64,000 bases of DNA from Psychrobacter celer (lineage in GTDB: Bacteria; Pseudomonadota; Gammaproteobacteria; Pseudomonadales; Moraxellaceae), in contig NZ_JABASU010000004.1 of NCBI RefSeq assembly GCF_016107555.1, forward strand, positions 62,001-126,000, written 5' to 3'. Each line of letters opens with the position of its first letter. The stretch's first letter is position 1. This document shows positions 1 to 8,978 of the stretch, piece by piece. Made by a program: the position numbers and the translations under genes. The notes beneath the pieces are model-generated. The model was not told the origin of the DNA. It ran no database searches and worked only from the letters and a program-made list of their open reading frames with translations.

Positions 1-564
1 TTGCGTTTGTTGGTATTGCCTGAGATGATGGGCGCGTGGACAGATGGATTATTGGCACAGCAAAGGCGGCAAGCCAAATTGCGCTCGGTGGCGAACCATT
101 TAGACAGTCACAATCAAACGCGTGGTAGTGGTGGTCAAAAAAACAGCGATCATGATGTGCAAAATCCATTTGCTGCAAAAAAATCTGATCGCTGGGAGCA
201 AGCGGTAGCAGTACTAGAAAAACGCAAAGCACTGTTTCGTCAAGCAGGCCTACTGCTGCATGACCGTGGCCAAACGGCGATTGTCTTGGTAATGACCGCC
301 GACGTGTTACCACTGGCTGAGACCAAACGCGCTGTCTCACAATTAGAGGACAGTAAACTGCCGCCAGCGGCGATAGTAGTCAATCAACTAATCAAACCAA
401 CGCAGGCGGATGCGTTTTGGCAGCATCGCGCCGAGCGCCAGCAACAGCTACTGCAAGATATTGAAAGCAGTTTTCCCAATTATTCGCTATACCCAATCTA
501 TTTGCAAAAAACAGACGTACGCGGTACAGATGCATTAAGTACCTTGCTAGAGGCTTCATGCTAG
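1..564 (+). CDS. ArsA/GET3-family ATPase, C-terminal part (cut by window start)
   Basis: This is the C-terminal portion of an ArsA/GET3-like anion-transporting ATPase; the P-loop half lies upstream of the window, so the TTG at position 1 is not the real start. The visible 187 residues hold family landmarks: a beta strand of the type IVLVMTADVLPLAETKRA (about residues 94-111), the VVNQL element (about 126-130) that in this family contacts the adenine, and a closing PIYLQKTDVRGTDAL segment. An insert rich in His, Asn and Lys (about residues 36-70) sits before the conserved helix. The family powers either arsenite efflux or tail-anchored protein targeting; no arsB is visible, so the role is open. 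It converges on the GTPase gene with a 4-base gap. Confidence 0.7.
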   Translation: MRLLVLPEMMGAWTDGLLAQQRRQAKLRSVANHLDSHNQTRGSGGQKNSDHDVQNPFAAKKSDRWEQAVAVLEKRKALFRQAGLLLHDRGQTAIVLVMTADVLPLAETKRAVSQLEDSKLPPAAIVVNQLIKPTQADAFWQHRAERQQQLLQDIESSFPNYSLYPIYLQKTDVRGTDALSTLLEASC

Positions 565-568
565 CTGA

Positions 569-2182
569 TCACTCAGACTCACGTGATTGTAATTTGCTCG
601 CCAGCGACCACGCCATATCGGCACGTAATAGCTGAGCCTGCTCGGATTTACCGCTACTAAGCGATGACCACTGCGGTTTGCCGCGCGCTTTTTTGAGCTC
701 GCTTGGTAGTTTGTGTGTCGGCCATGGTGTGACGGTATGGCCGTCGTCATCTAACGCTTGCTCTATATTGGGTTTTTCACCTTTATATAGCAATTGCGTG
801 GCATCAGTTGCTGCATGACCACGATGGCGCAGGGCGGTGAGCAAGTCTATCGCGCGCGTGGCGAGTAAGGTTAGGGTGGCAGGGTCGATATATAAGCGCT
901 TTACGCCAGTGATTTTATCAGCAATGCTACTGGTATTAGACAACAACCCACCTGCGATACCACCGATGGCAGCGCCCAATCCCAACGTCGTGCCAAGGGC
1001 TGCCGCATCAATACCCAAGCCTAATAGCGCACCTGCTGCCGCGCCCGATGTGGTGCGAATACCATAGCTTTTGAGCAGCTCAGGGTCAAAAGGATCTTGC
1101 TGGTACGCTTGTAATTCAAGTGGGGTGGCTGCTACCGCATTATCATAAAACTTATATAAATTGAGCAAATTGTGCTGCATCGCCCGTTCGCTTTGCCTCA
1201 CCGCTTCTTGCATTTGTGCAAGTATGGGCATTGGGTCATCATCTTCATTGATTTCATAAACGAAAGCGGCGACATTTAATAAAAAGTCGGCAATGATGAT
1301 ATTGGCTTCATCATACAGCTGCGCCCAGTTCTCTGTTCGACGTGTCATCAGTTGCTCAAGCATCTCTGAGTGCGTCAGCATGGTAGCCAAGTTTTGCCAT
1401 AGGCGCATCTCGTCTTCAAATTCAAAGGCGACGGAATCAAAGCGCGTCGATATATGCAGATTGCGTCTTGCCAGCATCGTTTGCCACTCATCGATATTGG
1501 CATCCTGACTGTCAGTAAAATTAAATACTGGCATCACTGGTATCGCCGCCCACGATAAAATAGCTAACTCGTCTTTGTATTTACCGAGTACCGGCTCACG
1601 CGCATCGACGACATAAATGGCCATATCGCTTGCCAGCAACTGCCGAATCACTTTGGCTTCTTGGCTATAGTCGTCACTGCCGCCACTGCTCGTTAGGGCA
1701 TCACCACCTTGGGCAATATCTGCGGCCAAAAACTGCTGCAAACGCTCAATACCATCACGGCGACTGGCCGTATTGTCTTCTAGCCAATCCATCAGCCCTG
1801 AAGCGTCCTCTAGGCCAGGGGTATCATATAGTATGACCAAGTCTTCACCGGTTTGGCTATCTGTGAGTTTGGCTTGCTCAACATGACGCGTGGTGGCCGC
1901 CTCATTTTTGACTTCACCAAAATAAACATCACGTAATAGTGTGCGCAGGATAGAGGTTTTACCTGTATTGGTATGGCCAACGACTGCCAGTTTCAGCGCT
2001 TCGCCACTGGCGATGGTTGTTTTTTTGCCAGCGTGCGCTGTCAAGTCGTTTGATTCTTCAGTGGCGGGGGTCTGCATAGATGCTGTTGGCGCGGCCTTTA
2101 CATACCCTACATGAGGCTCGTCTTTTAGGGCTTTATCGGCAAATAGGCCGACGGGCTGACCATTGGTTTTATTATTATCCAT
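569..2182 (-). CDS. YfjP-like GTPase with DUF3482 domain
   Basis: A 537-residue GTPase. An N-terminal tail of about 60 residues precedes the G domain, which shows a P-loop GHTNTGKTS (about residues 69-77) and a switch II/G3 motif DTPGLED. The later half carries the DUF3482 region, with a Gly/Ala-rich segment GAAAGALLGLGIDAA that could insert into or lie on membrane, like the glycine-zipper stretches of other membrane-associated GTPases. DUF3482 proteins are routinely encoded next to DUF2868 membrane proteins, as here: the partner ends 66 bases upstream on the same strand, so the two are probably one operon. A GGAA element precedes the ATG. The cellular role of the pair is unknown. Confidence 0.8.
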   Translation of the reverse strand: MDNNKTNGQPVGLFADKALKDEPHVGYVKAAPTASMQTPATEESNDLTAHAGKKTTIASGEALKLAVVGHTNTGKTSILRTLLRDVYFGEVKNEAATTRHVEQAKLTDSQTGEDLVILYDTPGLEDASGLMDWLEDNTASRRDGIERLQQFLAADIAQGGDALTSSGGSDDYSQEAKVIRQLLASDMAIYVVDAREPVLGKYKDELAILSWAAIPVMPVFNFTDSQDANIDEWQTMLARRNLHISTRFDSVAFEFEDEMRLWQNLATMLTHSEMLEQLMTRRTENWAQLYDEANIIIADFLLNVAAFVYEINEDDDPMPILAQMQEAVRQSERAMQHNLLNLYKFYDNAVAATPLELQAYQQDPFDPELLKSYGIRTTSGAAAGALLGLGIDAAALGTTLGLGAAIGGIAGGLLSNTSSIADKITGVKRLYIDPATLTLLATRAIDLLTALRHRGHAATDATQLLYKGEKPNIEQALDDDGHTVTPWPTHKLPSELKKARGKPQWSSLSSGKSEQAQLLRADMAWSLASKLQSRESE

Positions 2183-2248
2183 TTTATGTTTCCGTATTAT
2201 TCATATATATAAACGCTAGCGCTTTTGTGCAAATACCAAAAAACGTGA

Positions 2249-3616
2249 CTAACTGTCCACTAGGCCAATGTTTCGCGCCGCAAGCGCGGTTTGCCACTGT
2301 TGATAGCGAGTGTCTTGGTTTGCTATCGTCTGCACCGAGTCTTTTGCCAAAGTGCCATCACCAAGCAGCTGGATAATAAGCCCGTCTGCCGCATGCTCTG
2401 CGATACGATCGAGTTTGCGCAGGGTGCCGCGATCAGGCAGCGCATTACTATGAACGCCTAATAATACTTGCACTGGGTGCTTATCAAGATAGCTTGTCAA
2501 GCGCTCCATATCATCGCGGTCATCAACGATACCGAAATCCTCTATCTCACTATTATCATTAATATCGGCATCCAGACCCCCAAGCCACCAGTTGTCTTGC
2601 TTGGCTGGATACTCGAGTAGGGCCACCAGTTTTTTGCCAGTGCTGACCGTCGCTTTTGGCGCGACAGGAGCGGGTGCTTCTTTAAAATCATCAGCATCCA
2701 CCACATGACGCTGCCAAAAATTCAAAATTTTTTGATAATAAGGCTGCTTGATATCTAGGCGCATTTTTTTGCGGCGAAACATCAACGCACAAAACGCCCA
2801 AGCGATGGCTCTAGGTACGATACCATACATCAGCAAGCTTCCTACCAGCAGCCCCGCCCATTGCCGCGCGGCAGACAGCGGCATCGCCTCAGTCACCATG
2901 CGGCTTTGGGCGATAGCGGTACTGTCTGGCACGTCAAACCCTACCAAGCTTGGCAGCCAGCCGAGTATCTGAGTCAACGTGATAAGCGCCTGATCAGACA
3001 GTAAGGTCGACTCCCAGCTAAAGCTGTACTGACGCACAATCAATAAAAACACAATGGCCAGCAGCATACCCGTCAAGGTAGCGAGCCATAATTGATGGCT
3101 AAAACGCCCCAAATACCAGCGCATACCGCTGTGCTGTAGTTGACGCTCGTACAAGTCAACGGCTGCTTTGGTCACATCGTCTTTACCACGAATAAGATAG
3201 CTGGGGCTGACAAAACTGGCAAACCAATTGGACGACTGTTTGCCTTGATTGATGAGCGTCATCGCAAGCCAGCCTAAGAGCATAACGGTATGAAAGCCAA
3301 GCAAGCAGACCAGCACATAAAAGAAATTAACCACATTGGTCTGAAGTAGGGTAAACAGTCCTAGAAACCCTGAGATGCACCACACCACACTCATGACTAT
3401 CATGATACCCTTGATGCGGCCATCAATCTTGCCAAGCACCCCTGCCAGCGCACCGTTACTATCAATACGTGAGGCGCGGCGGTGCAGCTTTTGGATAGGT
3501 TTTCCATCCTCACCTTGCAGCTTTTCGGTGATAAGTAGTGGGTCGGTTGCAAAGACATGCTGCTGCGTCTCAAGCGTGCGCACCAGCTCAGTCAGTTGGT
3601 CTTGGGGTGATAGCAT
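2249..3616 (-). CDS. DUF2868 membrane protein
   Basis: A 455-residue protein of the DUF2868 family. After about 75 hydrophilic residues there are two neighbouring hydrophobic spans (MIVMSVVWCISGFLGLF and FFYVLVCLLGFHTVMLL), another near WLATLTGMLLAIVFLLI, and one near LLVGSLLMYGIVPRAIA. A soluble C-terminal domain of about 160 residues follows; it includes VQVLLGVHSNALPDRGT and LIIQLLGDGTL, which look like a nucleotide-binding or Rossmann-type fold. It is the first gene of a likely two-gene operon with the DUF3482 GTPase. The combination suggests a GTPase-linked membrane complex, but that is inference; no biochemical role is established for the family as far as I know. Confidence 0.8.
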   Translation of the reverse strand: MLSPQDQLTELVRTLETQQHVFATDPLLITEKLQGEDGKPIQKLHRRASRIDSNGALAGVLGKIDGRIKGIMIVMSVVWCISGFLGLFTLLQTNVVNFFYVLVCLLGFHTVMLLGWLAMTLINQGKQSSNWFASFVSPSYLIRGKDDVTKAAVDLYERQLQHSGMRWYLGRFSHQLWLATLTGMLLAIVFLLIVRQYSFSWESTLLSDQALITLTQILGWLPSLVGFDVPDSTAIAQSRMVTEAMPLSAARQWAGLLVGSLLMYGIVPRAIAWAFCALMFRRKKMRLDIKQPYYQKILNFWQRHVVDADDFKEAPAPVAPKATVSTGKKLVALLEYPAKQDNWWLGGLDADINDNSEIEDFGIVDDRDDMERLTSYLDKHPVQVLLGVHSNALPDRGTLRKLDRIAEHAADGLIIQLLGDGTLAKDSVQTIANQDTRYQQWQTALAARNIGLVDS

Positions 3617-3810
3617 AAGATATCCGTATAAAAGCGTTGGTCAACAATCATCAGTTTGATTGTGTGAATGATTATTGTAGCGTATATCGATCGTATGGCG
3701 GTGACTTCGGTTATTTTTAGCGTATTTTCATAGTAAATGTAAAATAAATGCGCCAAAATAAATGAACATAAGCAGTAGCCTATAATACAGATAACCATAA
3801 GGGCGGTATT

Positions 3811-4587
3811 ATGAAACAAAAAAATTATTTGATCATTGGTGGCACCGGTGGTATCGGTCAGGCGATGGTGCAAGCACTCCTGCAGCGGCAACATCTGGCT
3901 AATGAGCAAAGCGATACTGATACAGCACATACCAAGATATATGCCACTTATCACAAAAGTCAGCCTGACTTTGCGGCAGATCATTTGTATTGGATATCGA
4001 TGGATGTGAGCGATGAGGATAGTATCGAACAAGCCATTGCTGATATCAAGCAACAAACCACTCATATTGATTGGGTGATTAACTGTGTCGGCTTATTACA
4101 TACACCACACAATCAACCAGAAAAAGCGCTACGACAACTGGAAACGGGCTTTTTTTTGCAGAGTATGCAGATTAATGCCTTAGCCAGTCTACTGATTGCC
4201 AAGCATATCAAGCCATTACTCGCAAAATCTGAACGTAGTGCGGACAACCCTGCCATTTTTGCGACCATATCGGCGCGTGTGGGCAGTATTAGTGATAATA
4301 GGCTTGGCGGTTGGTACAGCTACCGTATAAGTAAAGCGGCGCTAAATATGGGTATGAAGAATTTGAGCATTGAATGGAGGCGGTCACTAAAGGATGTCTG
4401 CGTGGTGGTCATGCAGCCAGGTACAGTTGATACCCAACTGTCTTCACCTTTTCAGAGCAATGTGGCGGACGAAAAGCTGTTCACGCCTGCCTATAGTGCG
4501 GCGCGTTTACTCGCCGTGCTTGATTCGATGAGCGCTGCTCAATCTGGTGGTTTTGTCGATTGGGCTGGGGAGTCGATACCTTGGTAA
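3811..4587 (+). CDS. Short-chain dehydrogenase/reductase (CsgA/C-factor-like)
   Basis: A 258-residue NAD(P)-dependent SDR oxidoreductase. The cofactor-binding glycine motif GGTGGIGQ is at about residues 10-17, an NCVG element at about 91-94 corresponds to the NxxG strand of the family, and the catalytic YxxxK appears as YRISK (about 171-175) with an upstream Ser in ATISARVGS. The closing region resembles the C-factor/CsgA branch of SDRs, small cytosolic enzymes whose substrates are mostly unknown. It is transcribed away from the DUF2868 gene and stands alone. A weak purine-rich site (GGGCGG) lies upstream of the ATG. Substrate cannot be told from sequence. Confidence 0.8.
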   Translation: MKQKNYLIIGGTGGIGQAMVQALLQRQHLANEQSDTDTAHTKIYATYHKSQPDFAADHLYWISMDVSDEDSIEQAIADIKQQTTHIDWVINCVGLLHTPHNQPEKALRQLETGFFLQSMQINALASLLIAKHIKPLLAKSERSADNPAIFATISARVGSISDNRLGGWYSYRISKAALNMGMKNLSIEWRRSLKDVCVVVMQPGTVDTQLSSPFQSNVADEKLFTPAYSAARLLAVLDSMSAAQSGGFVDWAGESIPW

Positions 4588-4627
4588 AAGATAGGTAAAA
4601 CGGGTGATTGATAAAAACGTTAAATCA

Positions 4628-4792
4628 TTAATCGGCGACAAATAAATCCATAAATTCATTGACCTGTGTTTGTTCTAAATCGGCACAGCGACTGTCAATA
4701 AAACGTGTGGCCAAACTGGCGCGAAACTTGGCTTTTAGCACTGGAATGCCTTCTTTGCGCCGACGTTTATGGCCGATAGGATACTCGACAGC
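4628..4792 (-). pseudogene. prpD: prpD fossil: last 54 codons of 2-methylcitrate dehydratase
   Basis: The minus strand reads 54 codons beginning AVEYPIGHKRRRKEGIP and ending VNEFMDLFVAD before a TAA. This matches, from memory of the family, the extreme C-terminus of PrpD (MmgE/PrpD family), where VEYPIGHRRRR is a conserved block and VNEFVDLFV a typical end. A TAA stop lies directly upstream in frame (4793-4795) and there is no initiation codon before the block, so this cannot be an expressed gene. The rest of prpD is absent from the window. It lies 22 bases beyond the stop of the acetyltransferase gene. Since acnD and prpF are present nearby, the fossil is best read as a remnant of a lost alternative methylcitrate dehydratase. 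Confidence 0.8.
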
Positions 4793-4814
4793 TTAGATTC
4801 AACAAATGGCTATC

Positions 4815-5435
4815 TTATGTCATCAAATAAATCAGACCTGCGACAAACATCAGGCTAAAGAGTAAAAGCAGCACACCCAAAACCTTACTTGCCACACCCG
4901 AGCCTCCTGACGGCGGTTTTTTAACTTTGCTCTTTTTGGCCACTCGCAGCACCATCTTGACATGCTCGATATTATCCTCAAGGTAGTAATCTCCTTCAGG
5001 AACAAACCCTAAGGACTGATAAAAGCTGAGCAAATAAGTCTGTGCGGAGATAATAATAGGACGCTTTTTGCCATATTTTTTGCGGCAATGAGCGATAGCT
5101 TGAATCATCATCTGCCTTGCTATGCCTTGACCGCGATGCTCTGATAATACCAGTACGCGACCAATAGCTGACATAGCGGTTTTAAGCGAATCGGTATCGG
5201 CGGCGCTCAAGTTAGATCTGAGCCTGTTGTATTCAGGCGGAATAATGCGACAGTAACCAACGAGCGCTTCGTTTTGATGCGCGACGAGATGCAAGCAATC
5301 AAAGTCAAGCTCATCCATATCTTGATAAGCGCAGTTTTGCTCCACCACAAAAACCTGCGAGCGCGCTCTTAGAATATGGTAGATATCGACGGAGGTTAAC
5401 TCATCAAAGGTTTTTATAGAAAATTGGGTGGTCAT
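4815..5435 (-). CDS. elaA: ElaA-like GNAT N-acetyltransferase with C-terminal membrane anchor
   Basis: A 206-residue GNAT acetyltransferase. Residues 1-160 match the ElaA type: RSQVFVVEQNCAYQDMDELD near the N-terminus, the acetyl-CoA pyrophosphate-binding loop in HRGQGIARQM (about 114-123), and FYQSLGFVPEGD in the last core segment. ElaA itself is about 150 residues; here a basic, Gly/Ser-rich linker (KKSKVKKPPSGGSG) is followed by a single strongly hydrophobic segment (about 184-205, VLGVLLLLFSLMFVAGLIYL), predicting a C-terminal tail anchor with the catalytic domain in the cytoplasm. The start ATG has only a weak ribosome binding site. The acceptor substrate is unknown. Confidence 0.75.
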   Translation of the reverse strand: MTTQFSIKTFDELTSVDIYHILRARSQVFVVEQNCAYQDMDELDFDCLHLVAHQNEALVGYCRIIPPEYNRLRSNLSAADTDSLKTAMSAIGRVLVLSEHRGQGIARQMMIQAIAHCRKKYGKKRPIIISAQTYLLSFYQSLGFVPEGDYYLEDNIEHVKMVLRVAKKSKVKKPPSGGSGVASKVLGVLLLLFSLMFVAGLIYLMT

Positions 5436-5591
5436 AATATTTTGGCTTTTGCAAATGAGATGATAATAATGCGTTTGAATGAAGGCGCATTTTTAATGCT
5501 TTTAATTTTATAGTTCTAGGCTAAAAGCACCAGCATACGACGTCGCTTAGATTATTATTAAAACGCACTTTTTGCAATAATCTATAAGACA

Positions 5592-7445
5592 CTAACCCTG
5601 AATCGTCTGACTGATCTTATCTAGATTTAAACTATCGGACATGGCACTAAAGATCTCGTAATACTTACCGCCTTTATCATACAGCGCTTCATGCGTCCCA
5701 GTCTCAACCACTTGACCGTTTTCTATTACTACCAAATCATCTGCATCAATAATCTGTGCAATATTGTGCGACACCATAATTACCGTACGATCTTGCTTGA
5801 TAAGATCTAAGCTTTTTTTGACCTGTTGACTGGCGATGGCATCGAGGCTCGCCGTTGGCTCATCCAAAAATACAATCGGTGGATCTTTTAAGAACATACG
5901 TGCCAGCGCAATACGCTGCTGCTGACCGCCCGATAGCGATTTGGCCGTACTCTCGTAACCGTCTGCTAATTGCATCACTTGCTCATGAATCGAAGCCTTT
6001 TTTGCTGCGACTATAATGTCATCCATAGTCGCATTTATATCGCCGTAACGGATGTTTTCACTAATAGTGCCTGAGAAGATATGATTACTTTGTAATACCA
6101 GACCGATATTCTGACGTAAGTCATGAGTATCACAGTCTTTTAAATTATGACCATCTAAGCAAATCATGCCAGCATCTGGCTCATAAAATTTGACTAATAG
6201 ATTGATGATGGTGCTCTTGCCCGCGCCGCTAAGCCCCACAAGCGCAGTGATACGGTTAGGGCGAATCTCAAAGCTGACGTCTTTGAGCGCTTGCGTCCCA
6301 TTCGGATAAGTAAAGTCGACATGTTTAAGCTCGATATGACCCTTTAGATCTTTACTACTGATGCCATCGATATTCTCAATTTGCTTATCATCTTCTAAAA
6401 TATCAAAAAAGCCTTCAGCATAGGTCAATGCATTATTTATCTGGTCGTAGATGCGGTGTAATTGACGGATAGGGGCGGCGACGTTTTGAAATAGCATAAC
6501 GTGAAATAAAATCATGCCAATGGTCATTTGACCCTGCAATACAAAGTAAGAGGTCAGCAAGATGATGACCACGACACCGATTTGCTCAATAAAGGTCTTA
6601 ATCGCGTCATAGATAAAGCCAATACTGCGAATACGCAGCTGATTATCGGTCATCTCTTTTTGAATCTTTAGATGCTTTTGCGCTTCAATAGGCTCGCGGA
6701 CAAAGGATTTGACCACACTAATTGAGTTGATAATCGAGATAACCAGTCCGCTTTTGGCTTCGCGAAAGCCGCGCATTTGCCGACGAAACCCTTGCAGACG
6801 TCTGGCTTGTTTTTGACTAATAAAAAAGTAAATCGGAATAATAAACAGCCCAACCAGACCAATCCAAAAGTTGGTTGAGAACATAATAATAAGCGAGACA
6901 ATGGCACTGGCAAACAGCGGTAGCATATCGATAAAGAAGTTTTGCACCAAACTTGTTAGGCTACTAACCCCATAATCAATACGCGTTTGTAGTTTACCGC
7001 TATCGTTTTCACTACTGGTATAAAACGCCATGCGATAAGTCAAAATACGCTCGATAATCTTTTGTGATAAATCCCGCGAGAGATTGATGCGAATCTTTTC
7101 ACCATAAAAGCGCTGCCCAAATGAGATAAATATCGACAGTATCTCTTTGGTCAGTAGTACCGCACTGATAATGCCAAGCATACGTACGCCCGCTTCCCAA
7201 GGCTCGGCAAGTGTGGCAATCTCAGTCAAAGTATCGACAGCATAACGCAACACAAAAGCATTGACCTGCGCGGTAAAGGATCCAAGCACCGTTAAAATCA
7301 AGGTGGCAATGATTAAAAGCTTATAAGGCGCGGCAAACACCGCCAGCTTTTTGAGGATATTCCACAATAAAGCGCGCCGCTCAGTCTTTTTGACTGGCGG
7401 CTTTTTGTCTAACATCACGCGGCGAGGTTGGGGAGAAGTTGGCAT
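5592..7445 (-). CDS. ABC-type exporter, fused permease and ATPase (MsbA-like)
   Basis: A 617-residue half-transporter of the ABCB/MsbA type that should work as a homodimer in the inner membrane. About six transmembrane helices occupy residues 40-340 (for example LLIIATLILTVLGSFTAQV and LFASAIVSLIIMFSTNFWIGLVGLFIIPIYFF). The ATPase domain shows Walker A GLSGAGKST (about residue 410), the signature LSGGQQQR, Walker B IVFLDEPTA and the switch His in VSHN. The basic N-terminus (about 35 residues) is cytoplasmic. Only 49 bases separate it from prpF upstream, so co-transcription is likely, but nothing in the protein links it to propionate. Substrate (lipid, drug or peptide) is undetermined. Confidence 0.85.
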   Translation of the reverse strand: MPTSPQPRRVMLDKKPPVKKTERRALLWNILKKLAVFAAPYKLLIIATLILTVLGSFTAQVNAFVLRYAVDTLTEIATLAEPWEAGVRMLGIISAVLLTKEILSIFISFGQRFYGEKIRINLSRDLSQKIIERILTYRMAFYTSSENDSGKLQTRIDYGVSSLTSLVQNFFIDMLPLFASAIVSLIIMFSTNFWIGLVGLFIIPIYFFISQKQARRLQGFRRQMRGFREAKSGLVISIINSISVVKSFVREPIEAQKHLKIQKEMTDNQLRIRSIGFIYDAIKTFIEQIGVVVIILLTSYFVLQGQMTIGMILFHVMLFQNVAAPIRQLHRIYDQINNALTYAEGFFDILEDDKQIENIDGISSKDLKGHIELKHVDFTYPNGTQALKDVSFEIRPNRITALVGLSGAGKSTIINLLVKFYEPDAGMICLDGHNLKDCDTHDLRQNIGLVLQSNHIFSGTISENIRYGDINATMDDIIVAAKKASIHEQVMQLADGYESTAKSLSGGQQQRIALARMFLKDPPIVFLDEPTASLDAIASQQVKKSLDLIKQDRTVIMVSHNIAQIIDADDLVVIENGQVVETGTHEALYDKGGKYYEIFSAMSDSLNLDKISQTIQG

Positions 7446-7494
7446 ATAGGTGTCGCGCTATGCTTTATTTAACAGTAGTCTGCAGCCTATCAAA

Positions 7495-8745
7495 TCAAAA
7501 CGCATCCGCTGGTACAAATACCTCGCCTGTCATAATACGGCGGGCTGAGCGACTCATCGACACTTTTTTAGCTTGCCAGCGGCCGTCGACTTGTTCGGTC
7601 TTACCGCCGACCAGTAGCGTCCCTGATGGATGACCAAAACGCACCTCGGACAGCTCGCCACCGCCAGCCGCCTCATTGACCAATGTCCCTTGCGTGGTGG
7701 CCGCTGCCGCAATGGCGACCGCTGCGGTACCCATCATCGCATGATGCAGCTGCCCCATGCTCATCGCGCGTACCACTAAATTGATATCATTTGCATTAAC
7801 TTCTTTACCACTAGACGAGGTATAGCTTTGTGCTGGTGCTATCCAAGCGATCTTGGGGATATGTTGGCTCGCTTGTGCCTCACTCTCATCTTTAAACAAT
7901 CCCATCGCCAAGCCGCCACGCGCACGAATTTTTTCCAACTTGGCTAATAGTGCATCATTACTATTAATATCGCCTTGTAATTCTGTACCGCTAAAGCCTA
8001 GGTCTTCTGCCTTCATAAAGATAGTTGGGATGCCTGCGCTGATAAAGGTCGCTTTGACGCTGTCTTTATCGAGGCCACAACCAGAGACATCAAAGTCATC
8101 GACAAGGTTGTTGGTCGGGAACATGTCACTGGATGAGTCAACCGGATCGATAAATTCAATTTTGACCTCAGCGGCGGGGAAGGTGACGCCGTCTAATTCA
8201 AAGTCGCCCGTTTCTTGTACTTGCACCTTGCCATCTGCGTCTTTGTATATAGGCACATGAGCAATGATGGTCTTGCCGATATTTTCTTGCCAAATACGCA
8301 CTTCGCAAATACCACTATCGGCATCGACATCCATGCTACTAGAAACCTTATCCGCGTCAACAATACCCATATTTATCGCACAAGCACCCACGGCGGCGGT
8401 TAAGTTACCGCAGTTACCCGCCCAATCAATCATGGGCTTTGCGATATTAACTTGTCCAAATAAATAATTGACGTCATGATCAGCTTGTCTTGCTTCAGAC
8501 AAAATAACCGTTTTTGACGTGCTAGAGCTGCCATTACCTAAGCCGTCGATTTGCTTACCATAAGGATCTGGGCTGCCGATAACACGTAGTAAGAAGTTAT
8601 CTCGCGGCGAGCCTGCAACTTGGCAACGCTCAGGTAGGTCGGATAATTTAAAAAACGTGCCCTTTGACGTGCCGCCGCGCATATAGGTGGCAGGGACGGA
8701 GATTTGCGGGGCGAATTTTGGTTTGGGTTGGGTGGCTTGTGTCAT
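7495..8745 (-). CDS. prpF: 2-methylaconitate cis-trans isomerase PrpF
   Basis: A 416-residue PrpF-family isomerase. The N-terminus has the family block YMRGGTSKGTFF (about residues 21-32), followed by GSPDPYGKQIDGLGNGSSSTSK and the conserved DWAGNCGNLT segment, which in this diaminopimelate-epimerase-like fold carries an active-site cysteine. In the AcnD/PrpF variant of the methylcitrate cycle, AcnD makes the trans-2-methylaconitate product and PrpF isomerises it to the cis form used by aconitase. An AAGGA site precedes the ATG. In related genomes prpF usually follows acnD directly; here it is split from acnD by a terminator, a palindrome and an orphan antitoxin gene, so it probably has its own promoter in 8746-8978. 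Confidence 0.92.
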   Translation of the reverse strand: MTQATQPKPKFAPQISVPATYMRGGTSKGTFFKLSDLPERCQVAGSPRDNFLLRVIGSPDPYGKQIDGLGNGSSSTSKTVILSEARQADHDVNYLFGQVNIAKPMIDWAGNCGNLTAAVGACAINMGIVDADKVSSSMDVDADSGICEVRIWQENIGKTIIAHVPIYKDADGKVQVQETGDFELDGVTFPAAEVKIEFIDPVDSSSDMFPTNNLVDDFDVSGCGLDKDSVKATFISAGIPTIFMKAEDLGFSGTELQGDINSNDALLAKLEKIRARGGLAMGLFKDESEAQASQHIPKIAWIAPAQSYTSSSGKEVNANDINLVVRAMSMGQLHHAMMGTAAVAIAAAATTQGTLVNEAAGGGELSEVRFGHPSGTLLVGGKTEQVDGRWQAKKVSMSRSARRIMTGEVFVPADAF

Positions 8746-8823
8746 TACTAGGAGTCCTTAATATAATTATGATTTGATTATGTATTATTGGTAATATAAA
8801 TAAAGGTGAAAATAGAGAAGATT

Positions 8824-8976
8824 ATGACAACAAATAAAAAGCACAAAGAAAGCTCAGCTAAAATTAAACGTATGATGCAAGACAACCCTGACTTGTCTTA
8901 TGAGTTTGTGCGTCAATTACTCATCGCTCACGATGAAGTCGAGGCTGGTAGAGTTGAACCATTTTATTTTAGATAG
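8824..8976 (+). CDS. Small ORF, 50 residues, unknown
   Basis: A 50-codon ORF from ATG at 8824 to TAG at 8974-8976, preceded by a purine-rich AGAGAAG site. The product starts MTTNKKHKESSAKIKRMM, is basic in the first half and ends with DEVEAGRVEPFYF. It has no membrane segment. It runs divergently from prpF (78 bases between starts) and converges on the yefM-like gene with a 2-base gap. The closing EAGRVEPF pattern recalls C-terminal tails of some small antitoxins, but this is weak. I do not recognise the family. Confidence 0.45.
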   Translation: MTTNKKHKESSAKIKRMMQDNPDLSYEFVRQLLIAHDEVEAGRVEPFYFR

Positions 8977-8978
8977 GA

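Noticed and set aside
3592..4065. A 157-codon minus-strand frame overlapping the SDR gene
   Set aside because: It covers the start of the well-supported SDR gene and the divergent promoter, and its product has no recognisable family.
8824..8976. The 50-codon ORF as a YoeB/RelE toxin
   Set aside because: It is too short, on the wrong strand relative to YefM, and lacks the toxin fold's typical residues.
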